From Bryopsis sp. KO-2023 (Eukaryota; Chlorophyta; Ulvophyceae; Bryopsidales; Bryopsidaceae), in contig BSYQ01000013.1 of NCBI GenBank assembly GCA_030272585.1, positions 1,736,001-1,800,000 of the forward strand: a stretch of 64,000 nt of DNA. Direction: 5' to 3'. The notes under the pieces are model-generated. The model was not told the origin of the DNA. It saw only the letters and a program-made list of their open reading frames with translations, and searched no databases. Within the stretch, counting starts at the first letter, position 1. Each line of letters opens with the position of its first letter. Below, piece by piece: positions 11,729-24,982 of the stretch. The translations under genes were made by a program, and so were the position numbers.

Positions 11729-14700
11729 TCCATACTGTTGCATGTTAATACATCTGGCAGCATATTGTTTTCGAATGATGTTGAGGGATATTTGATCGGT
11801 GAGAAACAAAAAAAAAGAAAGGTCTTTAAGAAATAAGAAAAAAAAAGGTACAAATTTGGCTTTGATTTTCATTCACCTTTTGGAAGATTTCTTCGTACAT
11901 AGATAATTGTGTTGCAAACATCCAGCATGCAAACGAGTGATATGGACCAGTTTCTCTCCAGCTTTCTTTCTTGAATGTTTTGTTTTCGATATGTGTATGT
12001 ATTTCCATCGGCTGGCACGTTCTTAATTCCACACTGTCGCAAAAAGAGAAGAAAAAATACTAAGAATTGGAGTTGGTTGTGTTTTCATTAACAGAGGTTC
12101 TTCAAGGGGATTAAACAAAAGACGAGGTTCCGTCGCAAAACTTCGAAACGAATATGTTCGGTCAAAAGAGATTGAATCCAGGTGTCGACGGTCGAAAACA
12201 TGATTTTTTTTTTCGTTGGTTTATCTTTTTTTTTTTTTTCTGGAACGATCGTTTAAAGGGAGGGGTATGGTGGCTAGCGATTCTTTTCATATCGTTTGTT
12301 TCTGATTTTCGTTCCATGTTTAAAAAAAAAAACTACAGTTGATTGCGAAGGTAATAATCGTTTTATAATCCCCATTTGGGGGGGTTTATTTTTCCAGCAG
12401 CTCAAGTTTTGCAGTGTTTGTGAAAAACATCGGAAATCAACACGAAAAAAAAAATCATATTATAAATGTCTGTTCTCCTTTGTCCTCTGTTGAATTCACA
12501 TTTTTTTCCAATAAAAAGTACGACCCCTATGCCAACCAAAGTCCCTTCAAATACCACAACCCGGAGTCTTAACTGTTGTTGAAACCACAGTATAAAAAAC
12601 CACAGTTTTTACAGAGAGTCAAAGTTGTTCCCCACTCACTTCCTAAATACACAAACTTAAAACTCGACTAACATCCCTCAGCCAGGCGGCGCTTTGACTT
12701 GCGCGATCCACATGTCTCACTAAACAGCCCATTCGATCCCAATGGGTTTTACACTGTGCAAATTGCTCAGCAACTGACCAACTGAATCAGCCCCTTCCAC
12801 ACCTCTCTATACCCCAACACAGTAGTGCTGCCCTGAATAGAGTCCTACCACTGAGAACTTCCTTCTTCCGTATCGACAAGTATTTCCCAATCGAAAACCC
12901 AGTGTGTGCTGGATCCCACCAGCCGCCACACTAAACAACGGGCCTTATAAATTTTGTTGTTTTGTTGAGGCGGCAGGACACATATTTTCCACAGGCCTAT
13001 CCTGAATCATCCATTCTCTTTACAAATATAGTGTCACAAAACAGGACCTGGAGCAAGAAAAGTTCCATTCCTGCATAGTACAGTGCCCGCAAAAAATTGC
13101 AAAATTGCAAAAAAAAGAAAAAATGCTCTTTTCAGAAGCGTATGGCTAAATTCAATATGCCCTAAATCAATATCCGCAGTCACCGTGCCTCAACCTCTTG
13201 GGGACCACATGCAATCAACTTTCGATCCAGCATTGGACATGTGTGTGAATTGCAATGCAGTTTTGTTCTTAAGAATCCTTGATTTTTTTTTAGTAAAATG
13301 ATTGACGAGTAAATAAATGCTTTCGGCGTCTGACATCCCGTCTTCCCTCCAATACCTCCCACTGAAACAGTAAAACACTTTCATTCTGGAAACATATTTG
13401 AACAGCAGAACAGTGGAGCTCACAATATGCAACTGGCCCCTCATTCATTTCCACAGACTTTCAATAACCTCACAAGTGTAAAAGTTTTGAGTCAAATTTT
13501 TGCGATATGAAGAACAAAAAACAAAAACAGAACAGATCTTGTGTGAATAATAATAAATATATATATATATATATATGTTAATTTTTTTAAATGTGCTCAC
13601 TTCCATCTATGTTGGAAACAATAAAAACAAAAAAACAGAAAAAAAATAAAAATTAGAAACAAACACTTCTAATCGCAAACTTTCCTTGGCGCATAGGGAC
13701 ATTCTGTCGCAAACTTGTTATTATCGTTGCTGCTATTTTGTGTCTAGAGGGGGGGATTTTGAAAAAAAACAAAACCATATTCATCTCTTAAATTAAAAAC
13801 ATGTTCAATCGCTTAATTTTTAGGCATCTACTGGCTGTGTATCACCAAGCACACATTCCCTATGTATTTTCAGGATTCTGTTGTCTGCATTAGTTTCCCC
13901 CAAAACACAAAATTTCATTTTTTTTTTAATTTGAATTTTTGAATTTTGATTTTTTTCTTTCTGTAACATAATTAGTCATCCAGATGGTCCATTGCCGACA
14001 AAGAAAAAATGACCAAGAAATACAGGTAGCTGATACAAATATGATGTTGACCTGCAAGCTGCTGTCAGACCTCATATAAATGCTTGGAAAAAACATAGAC
14101 ATATCATTTGTCTTTGACAGAGTGTTTTTGACACTTTCCCAGGATGCTTTTTTTTTTTTTTTTTTGTTCAAAGGCAAGATAATGAATCAAGAAGCTGCGA
14201 TTTACAAGATACCAATTCCCAGCCACAAACAACCAAAAAAGAAAGGAAAAAACAAACAAACAAACAAGTTCTGGGATTCATGTCAGATGTTTTGACATGT
14301 ATCATCCATCGAACTGCCCTTTAAAAAATCCCCATTGAGCGAAAAACACAACTCATTCAACATACAAGAAGCTTTCGTTCCGTACTTCTTTCTTTCTTTC
14401 TTTTTTTTTTCTTTTTTGATTCAACCAATTTCGGATTTCTGAAAGAAACAAAAAATGCAAACCATCGATCGGCACAAAAAAATTCCCTCAATTTCTGGTG
14501 CCCATCCAGATGCCTTTCGATTTTTTTTTTTTTTTTTTCAAACCCCCCCTCTCTTAAAAGGGTTTTTTTTTTTTTTTGGAAAGTACAAATTCTCACGAAG
14601 CCATCGACAAAGCATACATGGTTGCAATTTTTTTTTTTTCTTTCGTTCAAATCCTTCAGTTGACCCCGAAAAAATCCCCCACACATTTCGCCTTTTTCCA

Positions 14701-15633
14701 AAAAGCAGGCAAAATATCAAACACGATTTTTTTTTTTTTTTTTTCTTGTGCAAATTATGTAAATTCATTTCCATCTCCGAAATAAAACCGACATAAGTCC
14801 ACCTTTCCCATTCTCATTCCTTCCTTTCTTGTTAAACGGAAGAGAGAACTCCACAAACACAAAAAACAACAAACAATAAATATTGAGTAAACAAAAAAAA
14901 ATGCAAAAAGTTCGCAATCATATTCTTATGGCAATCCCCCCCCCCCCACGCCCCCCCCTTCCCCATTTTCAATTTGATTTTCTGGTGTAATTTTTTGTCA
15001 TATGCTGTTCTCTTGCACCCCCATCCACCCCCCTACTTTTTTTTTTCTTCTTTTTTGGTGGGGGATGTAGCAAAGTGGGTTGGGTAAAAAAAAAGAATTG
15101 CATTTGAAAACATGCACCTTTTTTCCGAAAACAGAATTCATCGTATATTTCCATCTTTGCAAAATTAGAAAGAAAAAAAAAAATCCCATCAACAAACGTA
15201 GTATACGATATCCACAGGACCCACGGGGGATATATATATATATATATATGTATGTATTTTCTTAATAAAAAAAAGATAACCCCTTTTTTTTCTGATTCTG
15301 ACACAGCCTGCACTTTCAAAATCTGTGAAAGTTTTTTCCCGCACATTTGGTAAAAGAAAAAAAAAAGAAATAAATGACAGCATAACCCGGAAAAAAAAAA
15401 CAAAAAAAAAAAACGAAAAACAACACCTGCGCCATGCCTTGTGTGGGCCCAAAGGAAAATTCTGAAACAATAATGATAATAAAGAAAACAGGAAATAATT
15501 GTCAATAGAACATCGTTGTTGTTTTTTTCTGTTTTTTTTTTTTTTTTCTGCATACCACGTCCGTATGAATGTTTTCATGCGCTTGATCCAAGGAAATTTG
15601 ATTTTGTTTTTTGTTGATTTTGTTTTTTTTTTT
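11729..15633. other. Gene-poor spacer between convergent genes
   Basis: It lies between the 3' ends of the coiled-coil gene (+) and the GPI-anchored protein gene (-). It has many A/T homopolymers, an (AT)n run at about 13555-13577, C runs near 14938-14960 and a (TA)n run near 15230-15250. The open frames are poly-Phe or poly-Lys artefacts of these runs. I see no RNA gene or conserved domain. Part must be 3' UTR of both genes. Confidence 0.6.
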
Positions 15634-16885
15634 TCAAAATAATAACCCAAACAACACACAATTTGCAACCAGCAGTGCCAAACCCCATGACAGACTCATG
15701 ACAGCAGCTCCAGGAGCCCCATCGTTCGTTGCATCGTTCGTCACAATTTTTTCTTCAGAATGGCACACCAAACTGGGGCCCCTCTTTCCACCACAGCTTG
15801 GGCTGCTTTTGCATGTGTACGGTGCCTCTTTGGGCATTTGCAAATCAGAGTTTGTGAAATTCAACCCAAAATGGAACCCCAGGTTACCATCGCTGCACGT
15901 CGTCACAATGTGTGACGATGTCCCGCTCGGCAATGATAATTCACATCCTGTGGCAAAAATTACACAACCTCAACTTTTTCTTGCTTTTTTTTTTCCAAAA
16001 AAAAATTCTATTGAATTTAAATGCACTCACTTTTAACCCCATTCACTTTTCTACTTGTCTTTTTTTTTGTGTGTGTTTCAGGGTGGGGTGGGGGTTGGTG
16101 GGGAGGATTTTCTTTTTCGGTGAACACGTGCCCCTGATGGAAACCCAACTAATCGATCCACCAATATCGATTGATTTACAAATCGTTCGTTTCTCAACAC
16201 GGGTTCGAATAAAAGTAGCAGTAGCACCTTCGATCTCCCAGACCGGGTGCTCTCCAGACATCACCCAATCATGGTCTTCTTTACTGAGGCCACAAGTTTC
16301 CTTCAGTCCCTCGTCCGCTGTATCAACTGCAATGCCATAGCTTTCCAATACGCATTCAGTTGGGCCAGGGATCAGATCCAATGTGCAGTATTCCCCCACG
16401 CACCCACTGCAAAAAAAAAGAGGCAAACGCATCATGCTTCAGCAAAACTCCAAAACTTGAACCGAAACCAAGCGGTAACGGTAACGGCACCATAACGCTG
16501 GCGTTACGTAACGTTACGTAACGCCTGCATGCACAGGGTTTCGTACGGACACTTGCCTTCCGACGAACAGGGCATCTCTCGGTCCGACACCCATGCAAGC
16601 CGTGATGTTGGCCATCCAATTGCACAGTAAGGCCCGTTTTGGAAACAAACTCGGGTGGACTGGATCCTTGCAACGCGTACGAGACTCCAACAGGATCTGA
16701 GAACCGCTAGGAATATCGAATCGCGGCTTGACGCCATCCACCATCCTCTCGTCCAACATGCCCCTTCCGAATCGTCTGGCTGGAAAATGTCCGACACCTG
16801 ATGATCCGGCCAAAGCTACGCCCTCCAACAAAATTGCAGCAGTCACAAACGCCAACGACGACAGCGACCATCCCATTCCCCCCAT
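15634..16885 (-). CDS. Secreted, probably GPI-anchored protein of unknown family
   Basis: The minus-strand exons are 16885-16518, 16406-16162 and 15947-15634 (308 residues). The N-terminus (MGGMGWSLSSLAFVTAAILL, then EGVALAG) is a classic signal peptide. The C-terminus is a hydrophobic tail (SLSWGLALLVANCVLFGLLF) right before the stop, preceded by small residues (NDGAPGAA), as in GPI-attachment signals. The mature part has many cysteines (RTRCKD, ALLCNW, TACMGV, GCVGEYC, TECVLE, KETCGL, RTICKS, TTCSDG, YTCKSS, PSCGGK), which suggests disulfides outside the cell. The first intron has two in-phase donors: GT at 16517, inside a 24-bp palindrome, or GC (AAG|gcaagt) at 16556. The join of exons 2 and 3 is set by phase only. 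I do not recognise the family. Confidence 0.6.
16501..16524. repeat. 24-bp perfect palindrome at a splice-donor region
   Basis: The half-site gcgttacgtaac is followed directly by its reverse complement. Related gtaacg units occur just upstream (16475-16500). The palindrome contains one of the two possible donors of the first intron of the minus-strand GPI-protein gene. Confidence 0.9.
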
Positions 16886-18083
16886 GACTCTCCCACAAAG
16901 AATATACGACTTGATCATATGGCTCTATAGATTCCGACCGTGGAATACACAATGGCGAGCGTTTCGTTGCTTGGTGGCGGGATCGCTTGCACCGTTGGGG
17001 GGAAGGGGGGTCAGCAGGAAGAAGAGCGTGTGGCGAGGGATGGTTGGCGGGAGGGGTGCGGTTTATGAAGTACCATCGTTCGTACACTCCTCGGGTCTGT
17101 GCGATTTTGGGGAGCCAATGCATGGATTGATAGGACATCAGCGACAGGCGATTTTCCAGCGCGCAGCCCGATCCTTCGCTGCTGGGCTCGTATACGACCG
17201 CGGGAGGTCACCTCCCTTCTGGGAAAACTTCCGGGAAGCACTTCCAGGCATTCAAAGCAAATCGTCACGCATGCATGCATGTACATCGAGTCCTATTGAG
17301 TAATGCTACGACGAAAGGGTAGAATGGTCCGTAAGTCGTCAGCTGAAGCTGTTTTGTCGTATTGATGTGCGAAGGATGAGGCCAGGGCACGGGGGGGGGG
17401 CGGGGGTTGCGAACGCAGAGCACCTCCAAAACTAAACGGTCTATCAACGCTTTCGGTGTTGGTTTTCCTGTCGGCGGCGCCACAGCTGTAAAGCTGAGAT
17501 AACACACAATACATCATCCTGGTGTGTTTTCCCTTTTATTGTCCTTTCAATGAGAATGCTGTTGTGAGGTTCAATGGAGGAATTAGCTCCATTTGGGGGG
17601 AAGGGAGGGGGAGGTGGGTTCTCATGTCTTTCCTTTCCCACCAACTGAATTTGCAATGAAAACCACCACAGCCACCGGAAAACATCATATTACACACAAC
17701 CGACACTATTTCTCCCTCCCAACTCGATTCCCTACTTTTCAGCCTACCGATGTTCACACCTCTTCCGCAAACAAAACGAAAACTAAAAATAGAATAGAAA
17801 AGAAAAGCATCCCTGCCAATTCATCCATAATCCGCATATATTACCAAAAGTAGATCTTCGTATCAACACCTCGCCTGCAGATTTTGTGAACAAAATTAAT
17901 AGTGGGCATTTTCCTGCCACATCGATTCAAAAAAGCAACTACCAAAACGTTAATCTCGTGATGGCGCAGAGAGGAACTGGGGCGGAAATCGATTAAAAAA
18001 AACAAGAATTATTATCATTACTAATATATCGCTTATAACCCCTGCATGATTTGTTTTTCAGCATTTTGTCGTGTCGATCCGTC
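16886..18083. other. Spacer between ORC1 3' end and the GPI-protein gene
   Basis: Both flanking genes are on the minus strand, so this holds the ORC1 3' UTR and the promoter of the GPI-protein gene. The part at 16900-17300 is GC-richer and has an incidental + open frame antisense to the upstream leader. I see no domain in any frame. Confidence 0.5.
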
Positions 18084-21000
18084 CTATCTCCTGCTGCCCA
18101 GAGCTCTGTGCAGCCAGCCCAGGGTGGCGTCTTTCTGAACCGCATCCATCACATCGTCATGACACACATTCATTCCGATTTTTTGCCACAGCCTTTTCCG
18201 ATTCCCCTCGCAAATCAGCAGCTTCCTTTCCCCCATCCCCACGATCTTCGACACAATGACCCCCTCTTTGACTTGCGATGCTACCCCCATCGAATTCCCG
18301 ATCAAGGCGATCGTCCGCTCGACGATTTCGTTGAGGAGGGATTCGGAGGCCCCGGTGGCTCGAGCGTCTTGCACCATCGCAGCGAGGATGATTCTTTCCA
18401 GGGTGCTGGTGTTTCTCAGGATTTGCTTGATGGGGTTTTGGAACATCTTCGTGACGGAGGCTTGGACGTGTCGACCCTGGGGGGGGAAGCAGGACATGGG
18501 ATTCCAGACTGTTAATGAAACCCTTTTGTTTTTTCTAATTAAAAAAAAAAACGGGAGGGGGGGGGGAGGAGTGGGGGTGTAAAATAGGTAAGTGACGGAA
18601 GCTCCGTGTCTGGTTTTGCCTAAGTTTGCAAAAACAGCTAAAGGTTTCTTTTTTTTCTTCTTTTTCTGTAGTTTGAATAGCGTTCCGATTCAAAAAAGGT
18701 TTTGGGTTTTTTTTTCCCTCCAATCGTGCGACATATGATCAAAGTGCATTCGAAAGAAAAAAAAACTCGAGCTGTGTGAATTTTTACCATGACAAGAGAA
18801 CCCTTCTCCTTGTCTTCATCCTCCCTGTATGTGTCAATTGAAACTCTAAGCAATTCCAGAGCTCGACGAACATCCCCATTGACTCCAGAAACCTGAAGGG
18901 GGGTGGGAGCAGAAGGGGGCAAAATATCAAACACATAGAATCCCAGCAACTGTTCAATGATCATCCTTTTCTTTTTCCTATTGAAATTATGCCCAGTGGA
19001 AGAAATACGAAAAGCTTCCAGTGCCTGATCGTGAGTCTGACATACACACAACGGGGTCCGGAGGTGAATATCGGATGCTGAATGGATCAATTTTTTGGAT
19101 GGAATTCCCTCGTGTGAGTGTCGAAGTTTTTTTTTTCTATCCAGTTTTTTTTTTGTTCTTTTCTTCGGCTGGAAAGGATTTAGGTGTACCTTGGCTGCTG
19201 CGATTTTAATGGCCAGCTCTTCAAACACTGGAGGTATGTCCTCCAACCGATGCTTGACAATTTTCACTATTTGCTCCCTGGCGTAAGGTTTGAAACACAT
19301 TCGCTGGTGACCCATGCGACTGCACAACCACAACTCAATTCATTCAGAAGGGAAAAAAAAATGCAAAAAAAAAATCGTGGAGTGTGGGAAGATTCGAAAC
19401 AGTGATGGATGTTTTTTTTTTTTTTCAAGGCGTCCAATGGCTACCCTCCCTCTGGATGAATTTTAAGGTTTTAAAATACGCACAATCCCATGAAATACGA
19501 GTTTTTAGCGTGATTGTGTGTTTTCTTTTTGGCTTGAGGAAGTATCAAGCGACCTAGGTTCAAATCCTGATGGGAACATGCAGTCCCCACACCATCCCGA
19601 TTTGACCCATGCATCAAATATGCATGCAAAAATCAGAAAACACTAGTTGCGGGAAGGCCATGATTTTGAAAACATATTTTTTTGATGAAACTGGGGGAAA
19701 AAATCTGTAAGCATGCACATCCGCTCCATGAAAACCTTTTGATTCTTGGATGGAGACGCTCTGGCAAGTCCAGAGTATTAGCGATACCGATCACTCCAAG
19801 CTTCGATCCTTTCGTGGCACACCACTCCGACAAATTGTACAGCACCTAATTCCCCCCAAAAAACAGCCAACACATCCACGAAAACAGAAAAAAAATAATT
19901 AGTCAATCCCAATCAAATTTCGCCTCAAATTGCGTCGAAGCATTGGACCGTATCGGTGGATGCATTTGAAAAGAAAATCAGGATTTTGGCGAAAGACGTC
20001 ACTCGAAAGTCGTCATAATCGTCACGGACGTCGCACCGTTTGATTTTTTGTCACGACGGCGTCCATTTCGTCGACGAGCACGAGCGTCGGCGGTCTCGAC
20101 GCGATGGCGGTTTGTTTGGGGTCCGTGAAAAGCTGAGTCAGACGTGGAAGGGCGGCGGAGGGACTCAGTTCGATTCCGGTGAGGCCCTTGAGCAAGTGTG
20201 CGTACAAGTGCTGGGGACTTGGCAGACGAAAGCAATTCACTTCAATGAACTGTAAATGAAAAAAAAAAATTGAAAAAATCAGAGTACATGCTTGATTTTT
20301 TTTCTAAAAATTTTCATTTCTGCAAGCAAGTCTTTCCTTTGTTTCCCCCCTTCTTTCCATAATATAAAAATAAAATAAAGATAATAAAAATCAATTAATG
20401 CACAAAACTAAGAATAGTAAAAGTGTATTTTACTTTTTTTCAAATTTTGAAAAGATGCTGAGGAAATTCTGAGAAGTAGAAATTGATTTGAAAAAATCTA
20501 CTTTGCTCAGAAAAAAAAATGGTCAATCAATTATTGGTGTGCCTGGGTCCATCCAACACATGAATCCGAAAACTGAAAATTCCCTTCATCAAGAAATGTA
20601 TTTTTGGATGCTCAAAAAACCCGAAAAAAAGCCAAACCCCCACCGAAAACAAAAAATTGAACAGTTGGCTTTCGTTCAACCTTTTAATTTTCACGCTCTC
20701 TCACCTTCAATTGGTCTTTTTTCTTTTTCTCAATTTTCTGGGCATCCAGAATCCCATGGATGATTTCCAAAGCTGTTGCTGTTTTTCCAGTGCCAGGAAC
20801 TCCGCATATATACAAACATTGTCCAGCTCCATTCCCTTTTTTTATAAAACAAAAAAAATCATGTTTTTGACATACTCTTCATATTTTTGTATTTCTTTTT
20901 ATCTTCATTTTTTGAAATCGACTCGAGCAATAGGTTTTTCGAAAATAATACAAATTTAGTCATCAGGATGGATTTATTATTTATAAATAAATAATAATAA

Positions 21001-21757
21001 ATTTTAATTCTAATTATGTATTTTAAGAAGATCATTTCAACATGTGGAAATCACCTCCTTTGACAAAACTGTCGACGAAATCTGAAATTTCCTGTTTTTC
21101 CGAATCTCGACAGGAAATGCACTTCGGCAAGGCACTCAGGGTGAGTGCCGATTTCGCTCTGTCGAAAGCCCCCGCTTTGGAATTCTCTTTGAGCGGGCTT
21201 TCCAAAAAGTCCAGCTCCCTCACAGAGCTCAATCGCCGAGCAACCACGGAATCCCCCCCACCCTACATTTTAAAAAAGTAATAAATTCAAAAAAAAAAGA
21301 AAATTAATTAAAATTAAGAACTAAATTAAAAACTATTCCATCACCCGATCCATACTCAAAAAAATGATATTATTATCAGGGGGTTTCTAAAATGCTCTGA
21401 TGTGAATGAAGCAAGGTTCAATTTACCTCCCTGTTTTTTTTTTTCCTTTTCCTCAAATCAAAAACAATTCAACCATCGAACCAAGCGGAGTTTTTTGGGA
21501 GGGTAGTGAGAAAATTTTGTTTTTTTATCTTCTCTCCAACACTTTTTTTAATTTTTTACCTGCCTTCTTCGAACTGAACTGCATAGACCTCTGGAAGCGC
21601 TGGAGCCACCCACCCTGGAAGGGGTGTCTTCGAAAGGGTCGTATTCGTCGCTTTCATCCTGCAGAGCGAAAACTTTACAAAAATCACTGGCATGTTTAAA
21701 ATTGAAAACCGGAAAAAAAAAATATATATATATATATATATAAAGTAGTTTTAGTAG

Positions 21758-21788
<31 letters not shown>

Positions 21789-21990
21789 TTTTTTTTTTTT
21801 GGGGGGGGGGGGGAGGAGAGGCTGGTACACCCCCCAAAAATCTCGGAACTACGATAAAATGAAATAGAAAGAGATCCCTGGGAACAGATGACTAAGGGAA
21901 AAAATATTAAGAAAAATGAGATAAGGGTCTGGAAGGGAATATTGGGTTTTGTTAATATTGTTTAATTCACGATCATTATTCTGATAATCA

Positions 21991-22027
<37 letters not shown>

Positions 22028-23558
22028 GGTGTTTTAACTTTTTGCTGCGTTTTTTTTCTTGGAGAAGGAGGGAGGGAGGGGACTGACCTCACTGGACAGC
22101 AGAGCATCGTTGGGGAGGTCTTCCAAATCTTCAATTCGTCGAAATGACTGCAAACCAAAATACAATCAAAACAAATATATTGAGCATATCGCAAAACTTT
22201 TGTGAGAAGACACAAGTTTTTTCTGAAAACAAAAAAATTCACTGACATCATCACATACTTCAGGAGCAACAGACACTGCTTTCTTTTCCAGGGTTTTTCA
22301 CAGGGGGAGGGCGGGGGGGGGGCAATCTTGACAGTGGGCAAAAAAAGGGACAACATATATATATATAGATATTCTTTCTCCTAAACATGCACCATTATGC
22401 TACCATGGTCAAAACCACGCATGTTGGAAGAACGAAATTAACTGATGCGCAAAATACCTCTCTGTCGAAGCTGTATTCGAATCTGCAGTAAAAAGTGTCG
22501 TCGTCCGGGTCTGAATTTTCAAACTGCGAGAAAGAAAGCACGCTGACTGGCCGAACCAATCTCTCCACCTCGTATTCGTCTGAAAACTCCAAACGAAACA
22601 ATTCTCTAGCACCGCTGGATGTCTGAGTGGCCACATCAACATTTTTTTTTTTCAAAGAATACAGAAGTCAGATGGGTTTCTTAACCCTCCCTTCAACCCC
22701 CCCCCCCAAAAAAAAAAAAAAAGAAAATAAAAACAAAACAAAGTGAAATAATTTATTAAAAACATCACTTTTCCGTTTCCGTTTCCTTTTTTTTTTTTTT
22801 TCAATCAACATTCATTAAAAATATTGAAATCCCATCCATAACAAAAAATAAAAGAATTCAAAGAAATCATCATCGTAATTTACTTACCGATCACATTTTA
22901 AAAAGATATCCAAAAAATCGATTAATTTCCGAGGGCTACAATTCCTTTTTTTTTTTTTTTTTCAAATTTTTTTTTACCTGACGACCACAAAGTGTGGCTT
23001 CGGGTCGAATAAACCTCGTCCCCGAAAAATGCCGACCTCCTTTTCCGTCGGTCCAAATTTTTTCGATCTCGCAAACCACCAGCACTTCGTCCGATTGCAG
23101 GAAAACCTCTCTGAAAGTGACTGGCGGCCTCGGAGGGTGAGTTTCCCCTCGTTCGCAAACCGGGCAAATCCATTCACACTGACAGCAGGAAAAAAAAAAA
23201 AAGCATTCAAGGGCAACTTAACATTTGAAAAAAGAAAAAAGGACATTTTATTGTGTTCGGTGTAGTAGTGTCTGGTCCATTCCGATCGGGAGCACTTATA
23301 TATTGCAAGACACTTTGAAATTAACAGTGTTTTTTTTTGCTTGTCGTCATGAAAATATTATTCCCCTTGAAATTTAAGCAAATTTAAAAACTGACTGGAG
23401 GAAAATGAATGAAAAGAAATGCATGAATAAAAAAGAAAAAAAAAAGAATTCAAAAGCTCCACACCAGGGAAAAATAAAAATAAAAATGATTGGATCACAG
23501 GATCGAGATTGCCCCTAAAAACAAATAACGATCATTTGAAATAATCATTTGCTCGAAC

Positions 23559-23591
<33 letters not shown>

Positions 23592-24982
23592 TAAAAATAA
23601 AAAAATAAAATAAATATTATTACTATTATTTTTAAAAAATAATAATACTTGTATTTTACAGGAGCCAGAATCGTTTCATCACATAACCACTATTTCTTTT
23701 CAGTGCATTTTTCTTTTGGTTTTCACCTCGGGGGGCTCCTTCAACGGAGGAGTCAGACATTTGAAATGGTATCCATGCAAGCATCGATCGCATTCTATCA
23801 GAGGCCCCCTTTTCATGCCTCCGCTCTTTCCGCATTTTTCGCAGGGCTCCGATTTTTCTTCGACTTTGCTGAGCTCCTCCGTCTTCAACACCACATAAGC
23901 GCACTGTTTCACGTGGAACGATTCTCCGTTTTGCCAGATGCTTTTCAAAAACTTGCCCTTTCTCCTCTGGGAACTCTTCGGTCTGGGGGTCGTTTTTTTC
24001 GGCCCTTCCGAATCTGTTTTGTAAAAAACACATGTAAAAAAAAAAAGTGAGGGAAAAAAGTGAAGGAAAAAAATAACATTCGAGCCGATTTTTTTTTCAG
24101 TAGGGGGGTAAAGGTTGATGAGGTTTGATATGCGTCAATTCTGCGATTGGCTTCCACGAATAAGCCAGGTTGAAAAAGATTCAACTCCTTCCACAAGTGC
24201 TTTTTCATGGGAGTTGTTTATTTATATTTAAAAAAAAAATTCCGATGTCTCCATAATTTTTGGGGCATTATTGCCTCCGAGTAAAATTTTGATTTTTGAA
24301 TTGATTTTTTTTGGCTGCTTTTTTTAACAGCAAAATGGGAGACACTCAAGAGCACCTCTCATCGAAGGCCTCGACTTCTTTTTCGATTTCATAGGAATCG
24401 GAGTTTTGAACATGCTCGGGGAAGGCGAAACGGGGCCAGCCGGAGAGGAAAAGCCAGCAGTGTTCTTTTTCGGAGTGCTCAATCTGGCACTTCTCCTGAG
24501 GCCTTCGCTTGCCATACCCATCCCTGTCATAAAAATTTAGAAAAAAAAAGTACTGTAAGAAAAACCACTTTCTGTCACCCCCCCCCCAAAAAAAAATAAA
24601 AAAATTCAATGAATATAAGGGGACTCATGCTTCAGTTTCCGGCAATTGCTTTTTGTTTTCTGGGTCCAAAAAAAAGCCATAGAAAAAATTGTTTTTTAGC
24701 TTACAGAAAATTTGGCAAGGGAGAGCTTGATGTGTCCATTTCCCAGCAAGAATTGGACAAATGTGTGATAGAAAGAATTTCAAAAAAGTAGGAAACAAAA
24801 AATGGAATTTTTTCTTCCTTCAGGCAAAAAAAAACAAACACACCTCTCTTGCGTTTCGGAGTTTGGAAGGCATCGGGATTGGTTTCTCCACCCCTGGACC
24901 TTTTGTTTTTCGCCTTTTTTTTGGAGCTCCGGTCACGGACGGGCGTTGCAAAGCGTTGCTCCGCGTTTTCCTGATTTTCCAT
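18084..24982 (-). CDS. ORC1: Origin recognition complex subunit 1 (plant-type, PHD within BAH)
   Basis: Fourteen minus-strand exons join in frame: 24982-24844, 24523-24356, 24013-23727, 23178-22978, 22622-22458, 22147-22088, 21658-21560, 21262-21055, 20835-20705, 20249-20037, 19845-19736, 19319-19190, 18892-18788 and 18476-18084. They give 802 residues, close to plant ORC1. Order: basic Ser/Pro tail; BAH start (FHVKQCAYVVL); PHD finger (CEKCGKSGG, IECDRCLHGYHFKCL, then CEWICPVCERG); rest of BAH (VFLQSDEVLVVCEIEKIW); linker; AAA+ ATPase with Walker A GVPGTGKTAT and Walker B VLVDEMDA; sensor region IGIANTLDLPERLHPRI; SRMGHQRMCFKPY; VSGVNGDVRRALELL; C-terminal winged helix. ORC1 is the ATPase that helps load MCM at origins, and its BAH/PHD reads histone tails. 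The start is ATG 24982 (MENQENAEQR). Confidence 0.93.
23558..23583. repeat. Run of 26 C in an ORC1 intron
   Basis: It is a homopolymer of about 26 cytosines in the intron between ORC1 exons 3 and 4, followed by A/T-rich simple sequence. Its length may be approximate in any assembly. Confidence 0.9.

Noticed and set aside
14357-15668. Several open frames rich in Phe or Lys on both strands
   Set aside because: They are translations of T and A homopolymer runs.
16728-17303. 191-codon plus-strand open frame
   Set aside because: It is antisense to the signal-peptide exon of the GPI-protein gene and has no recognisable content.
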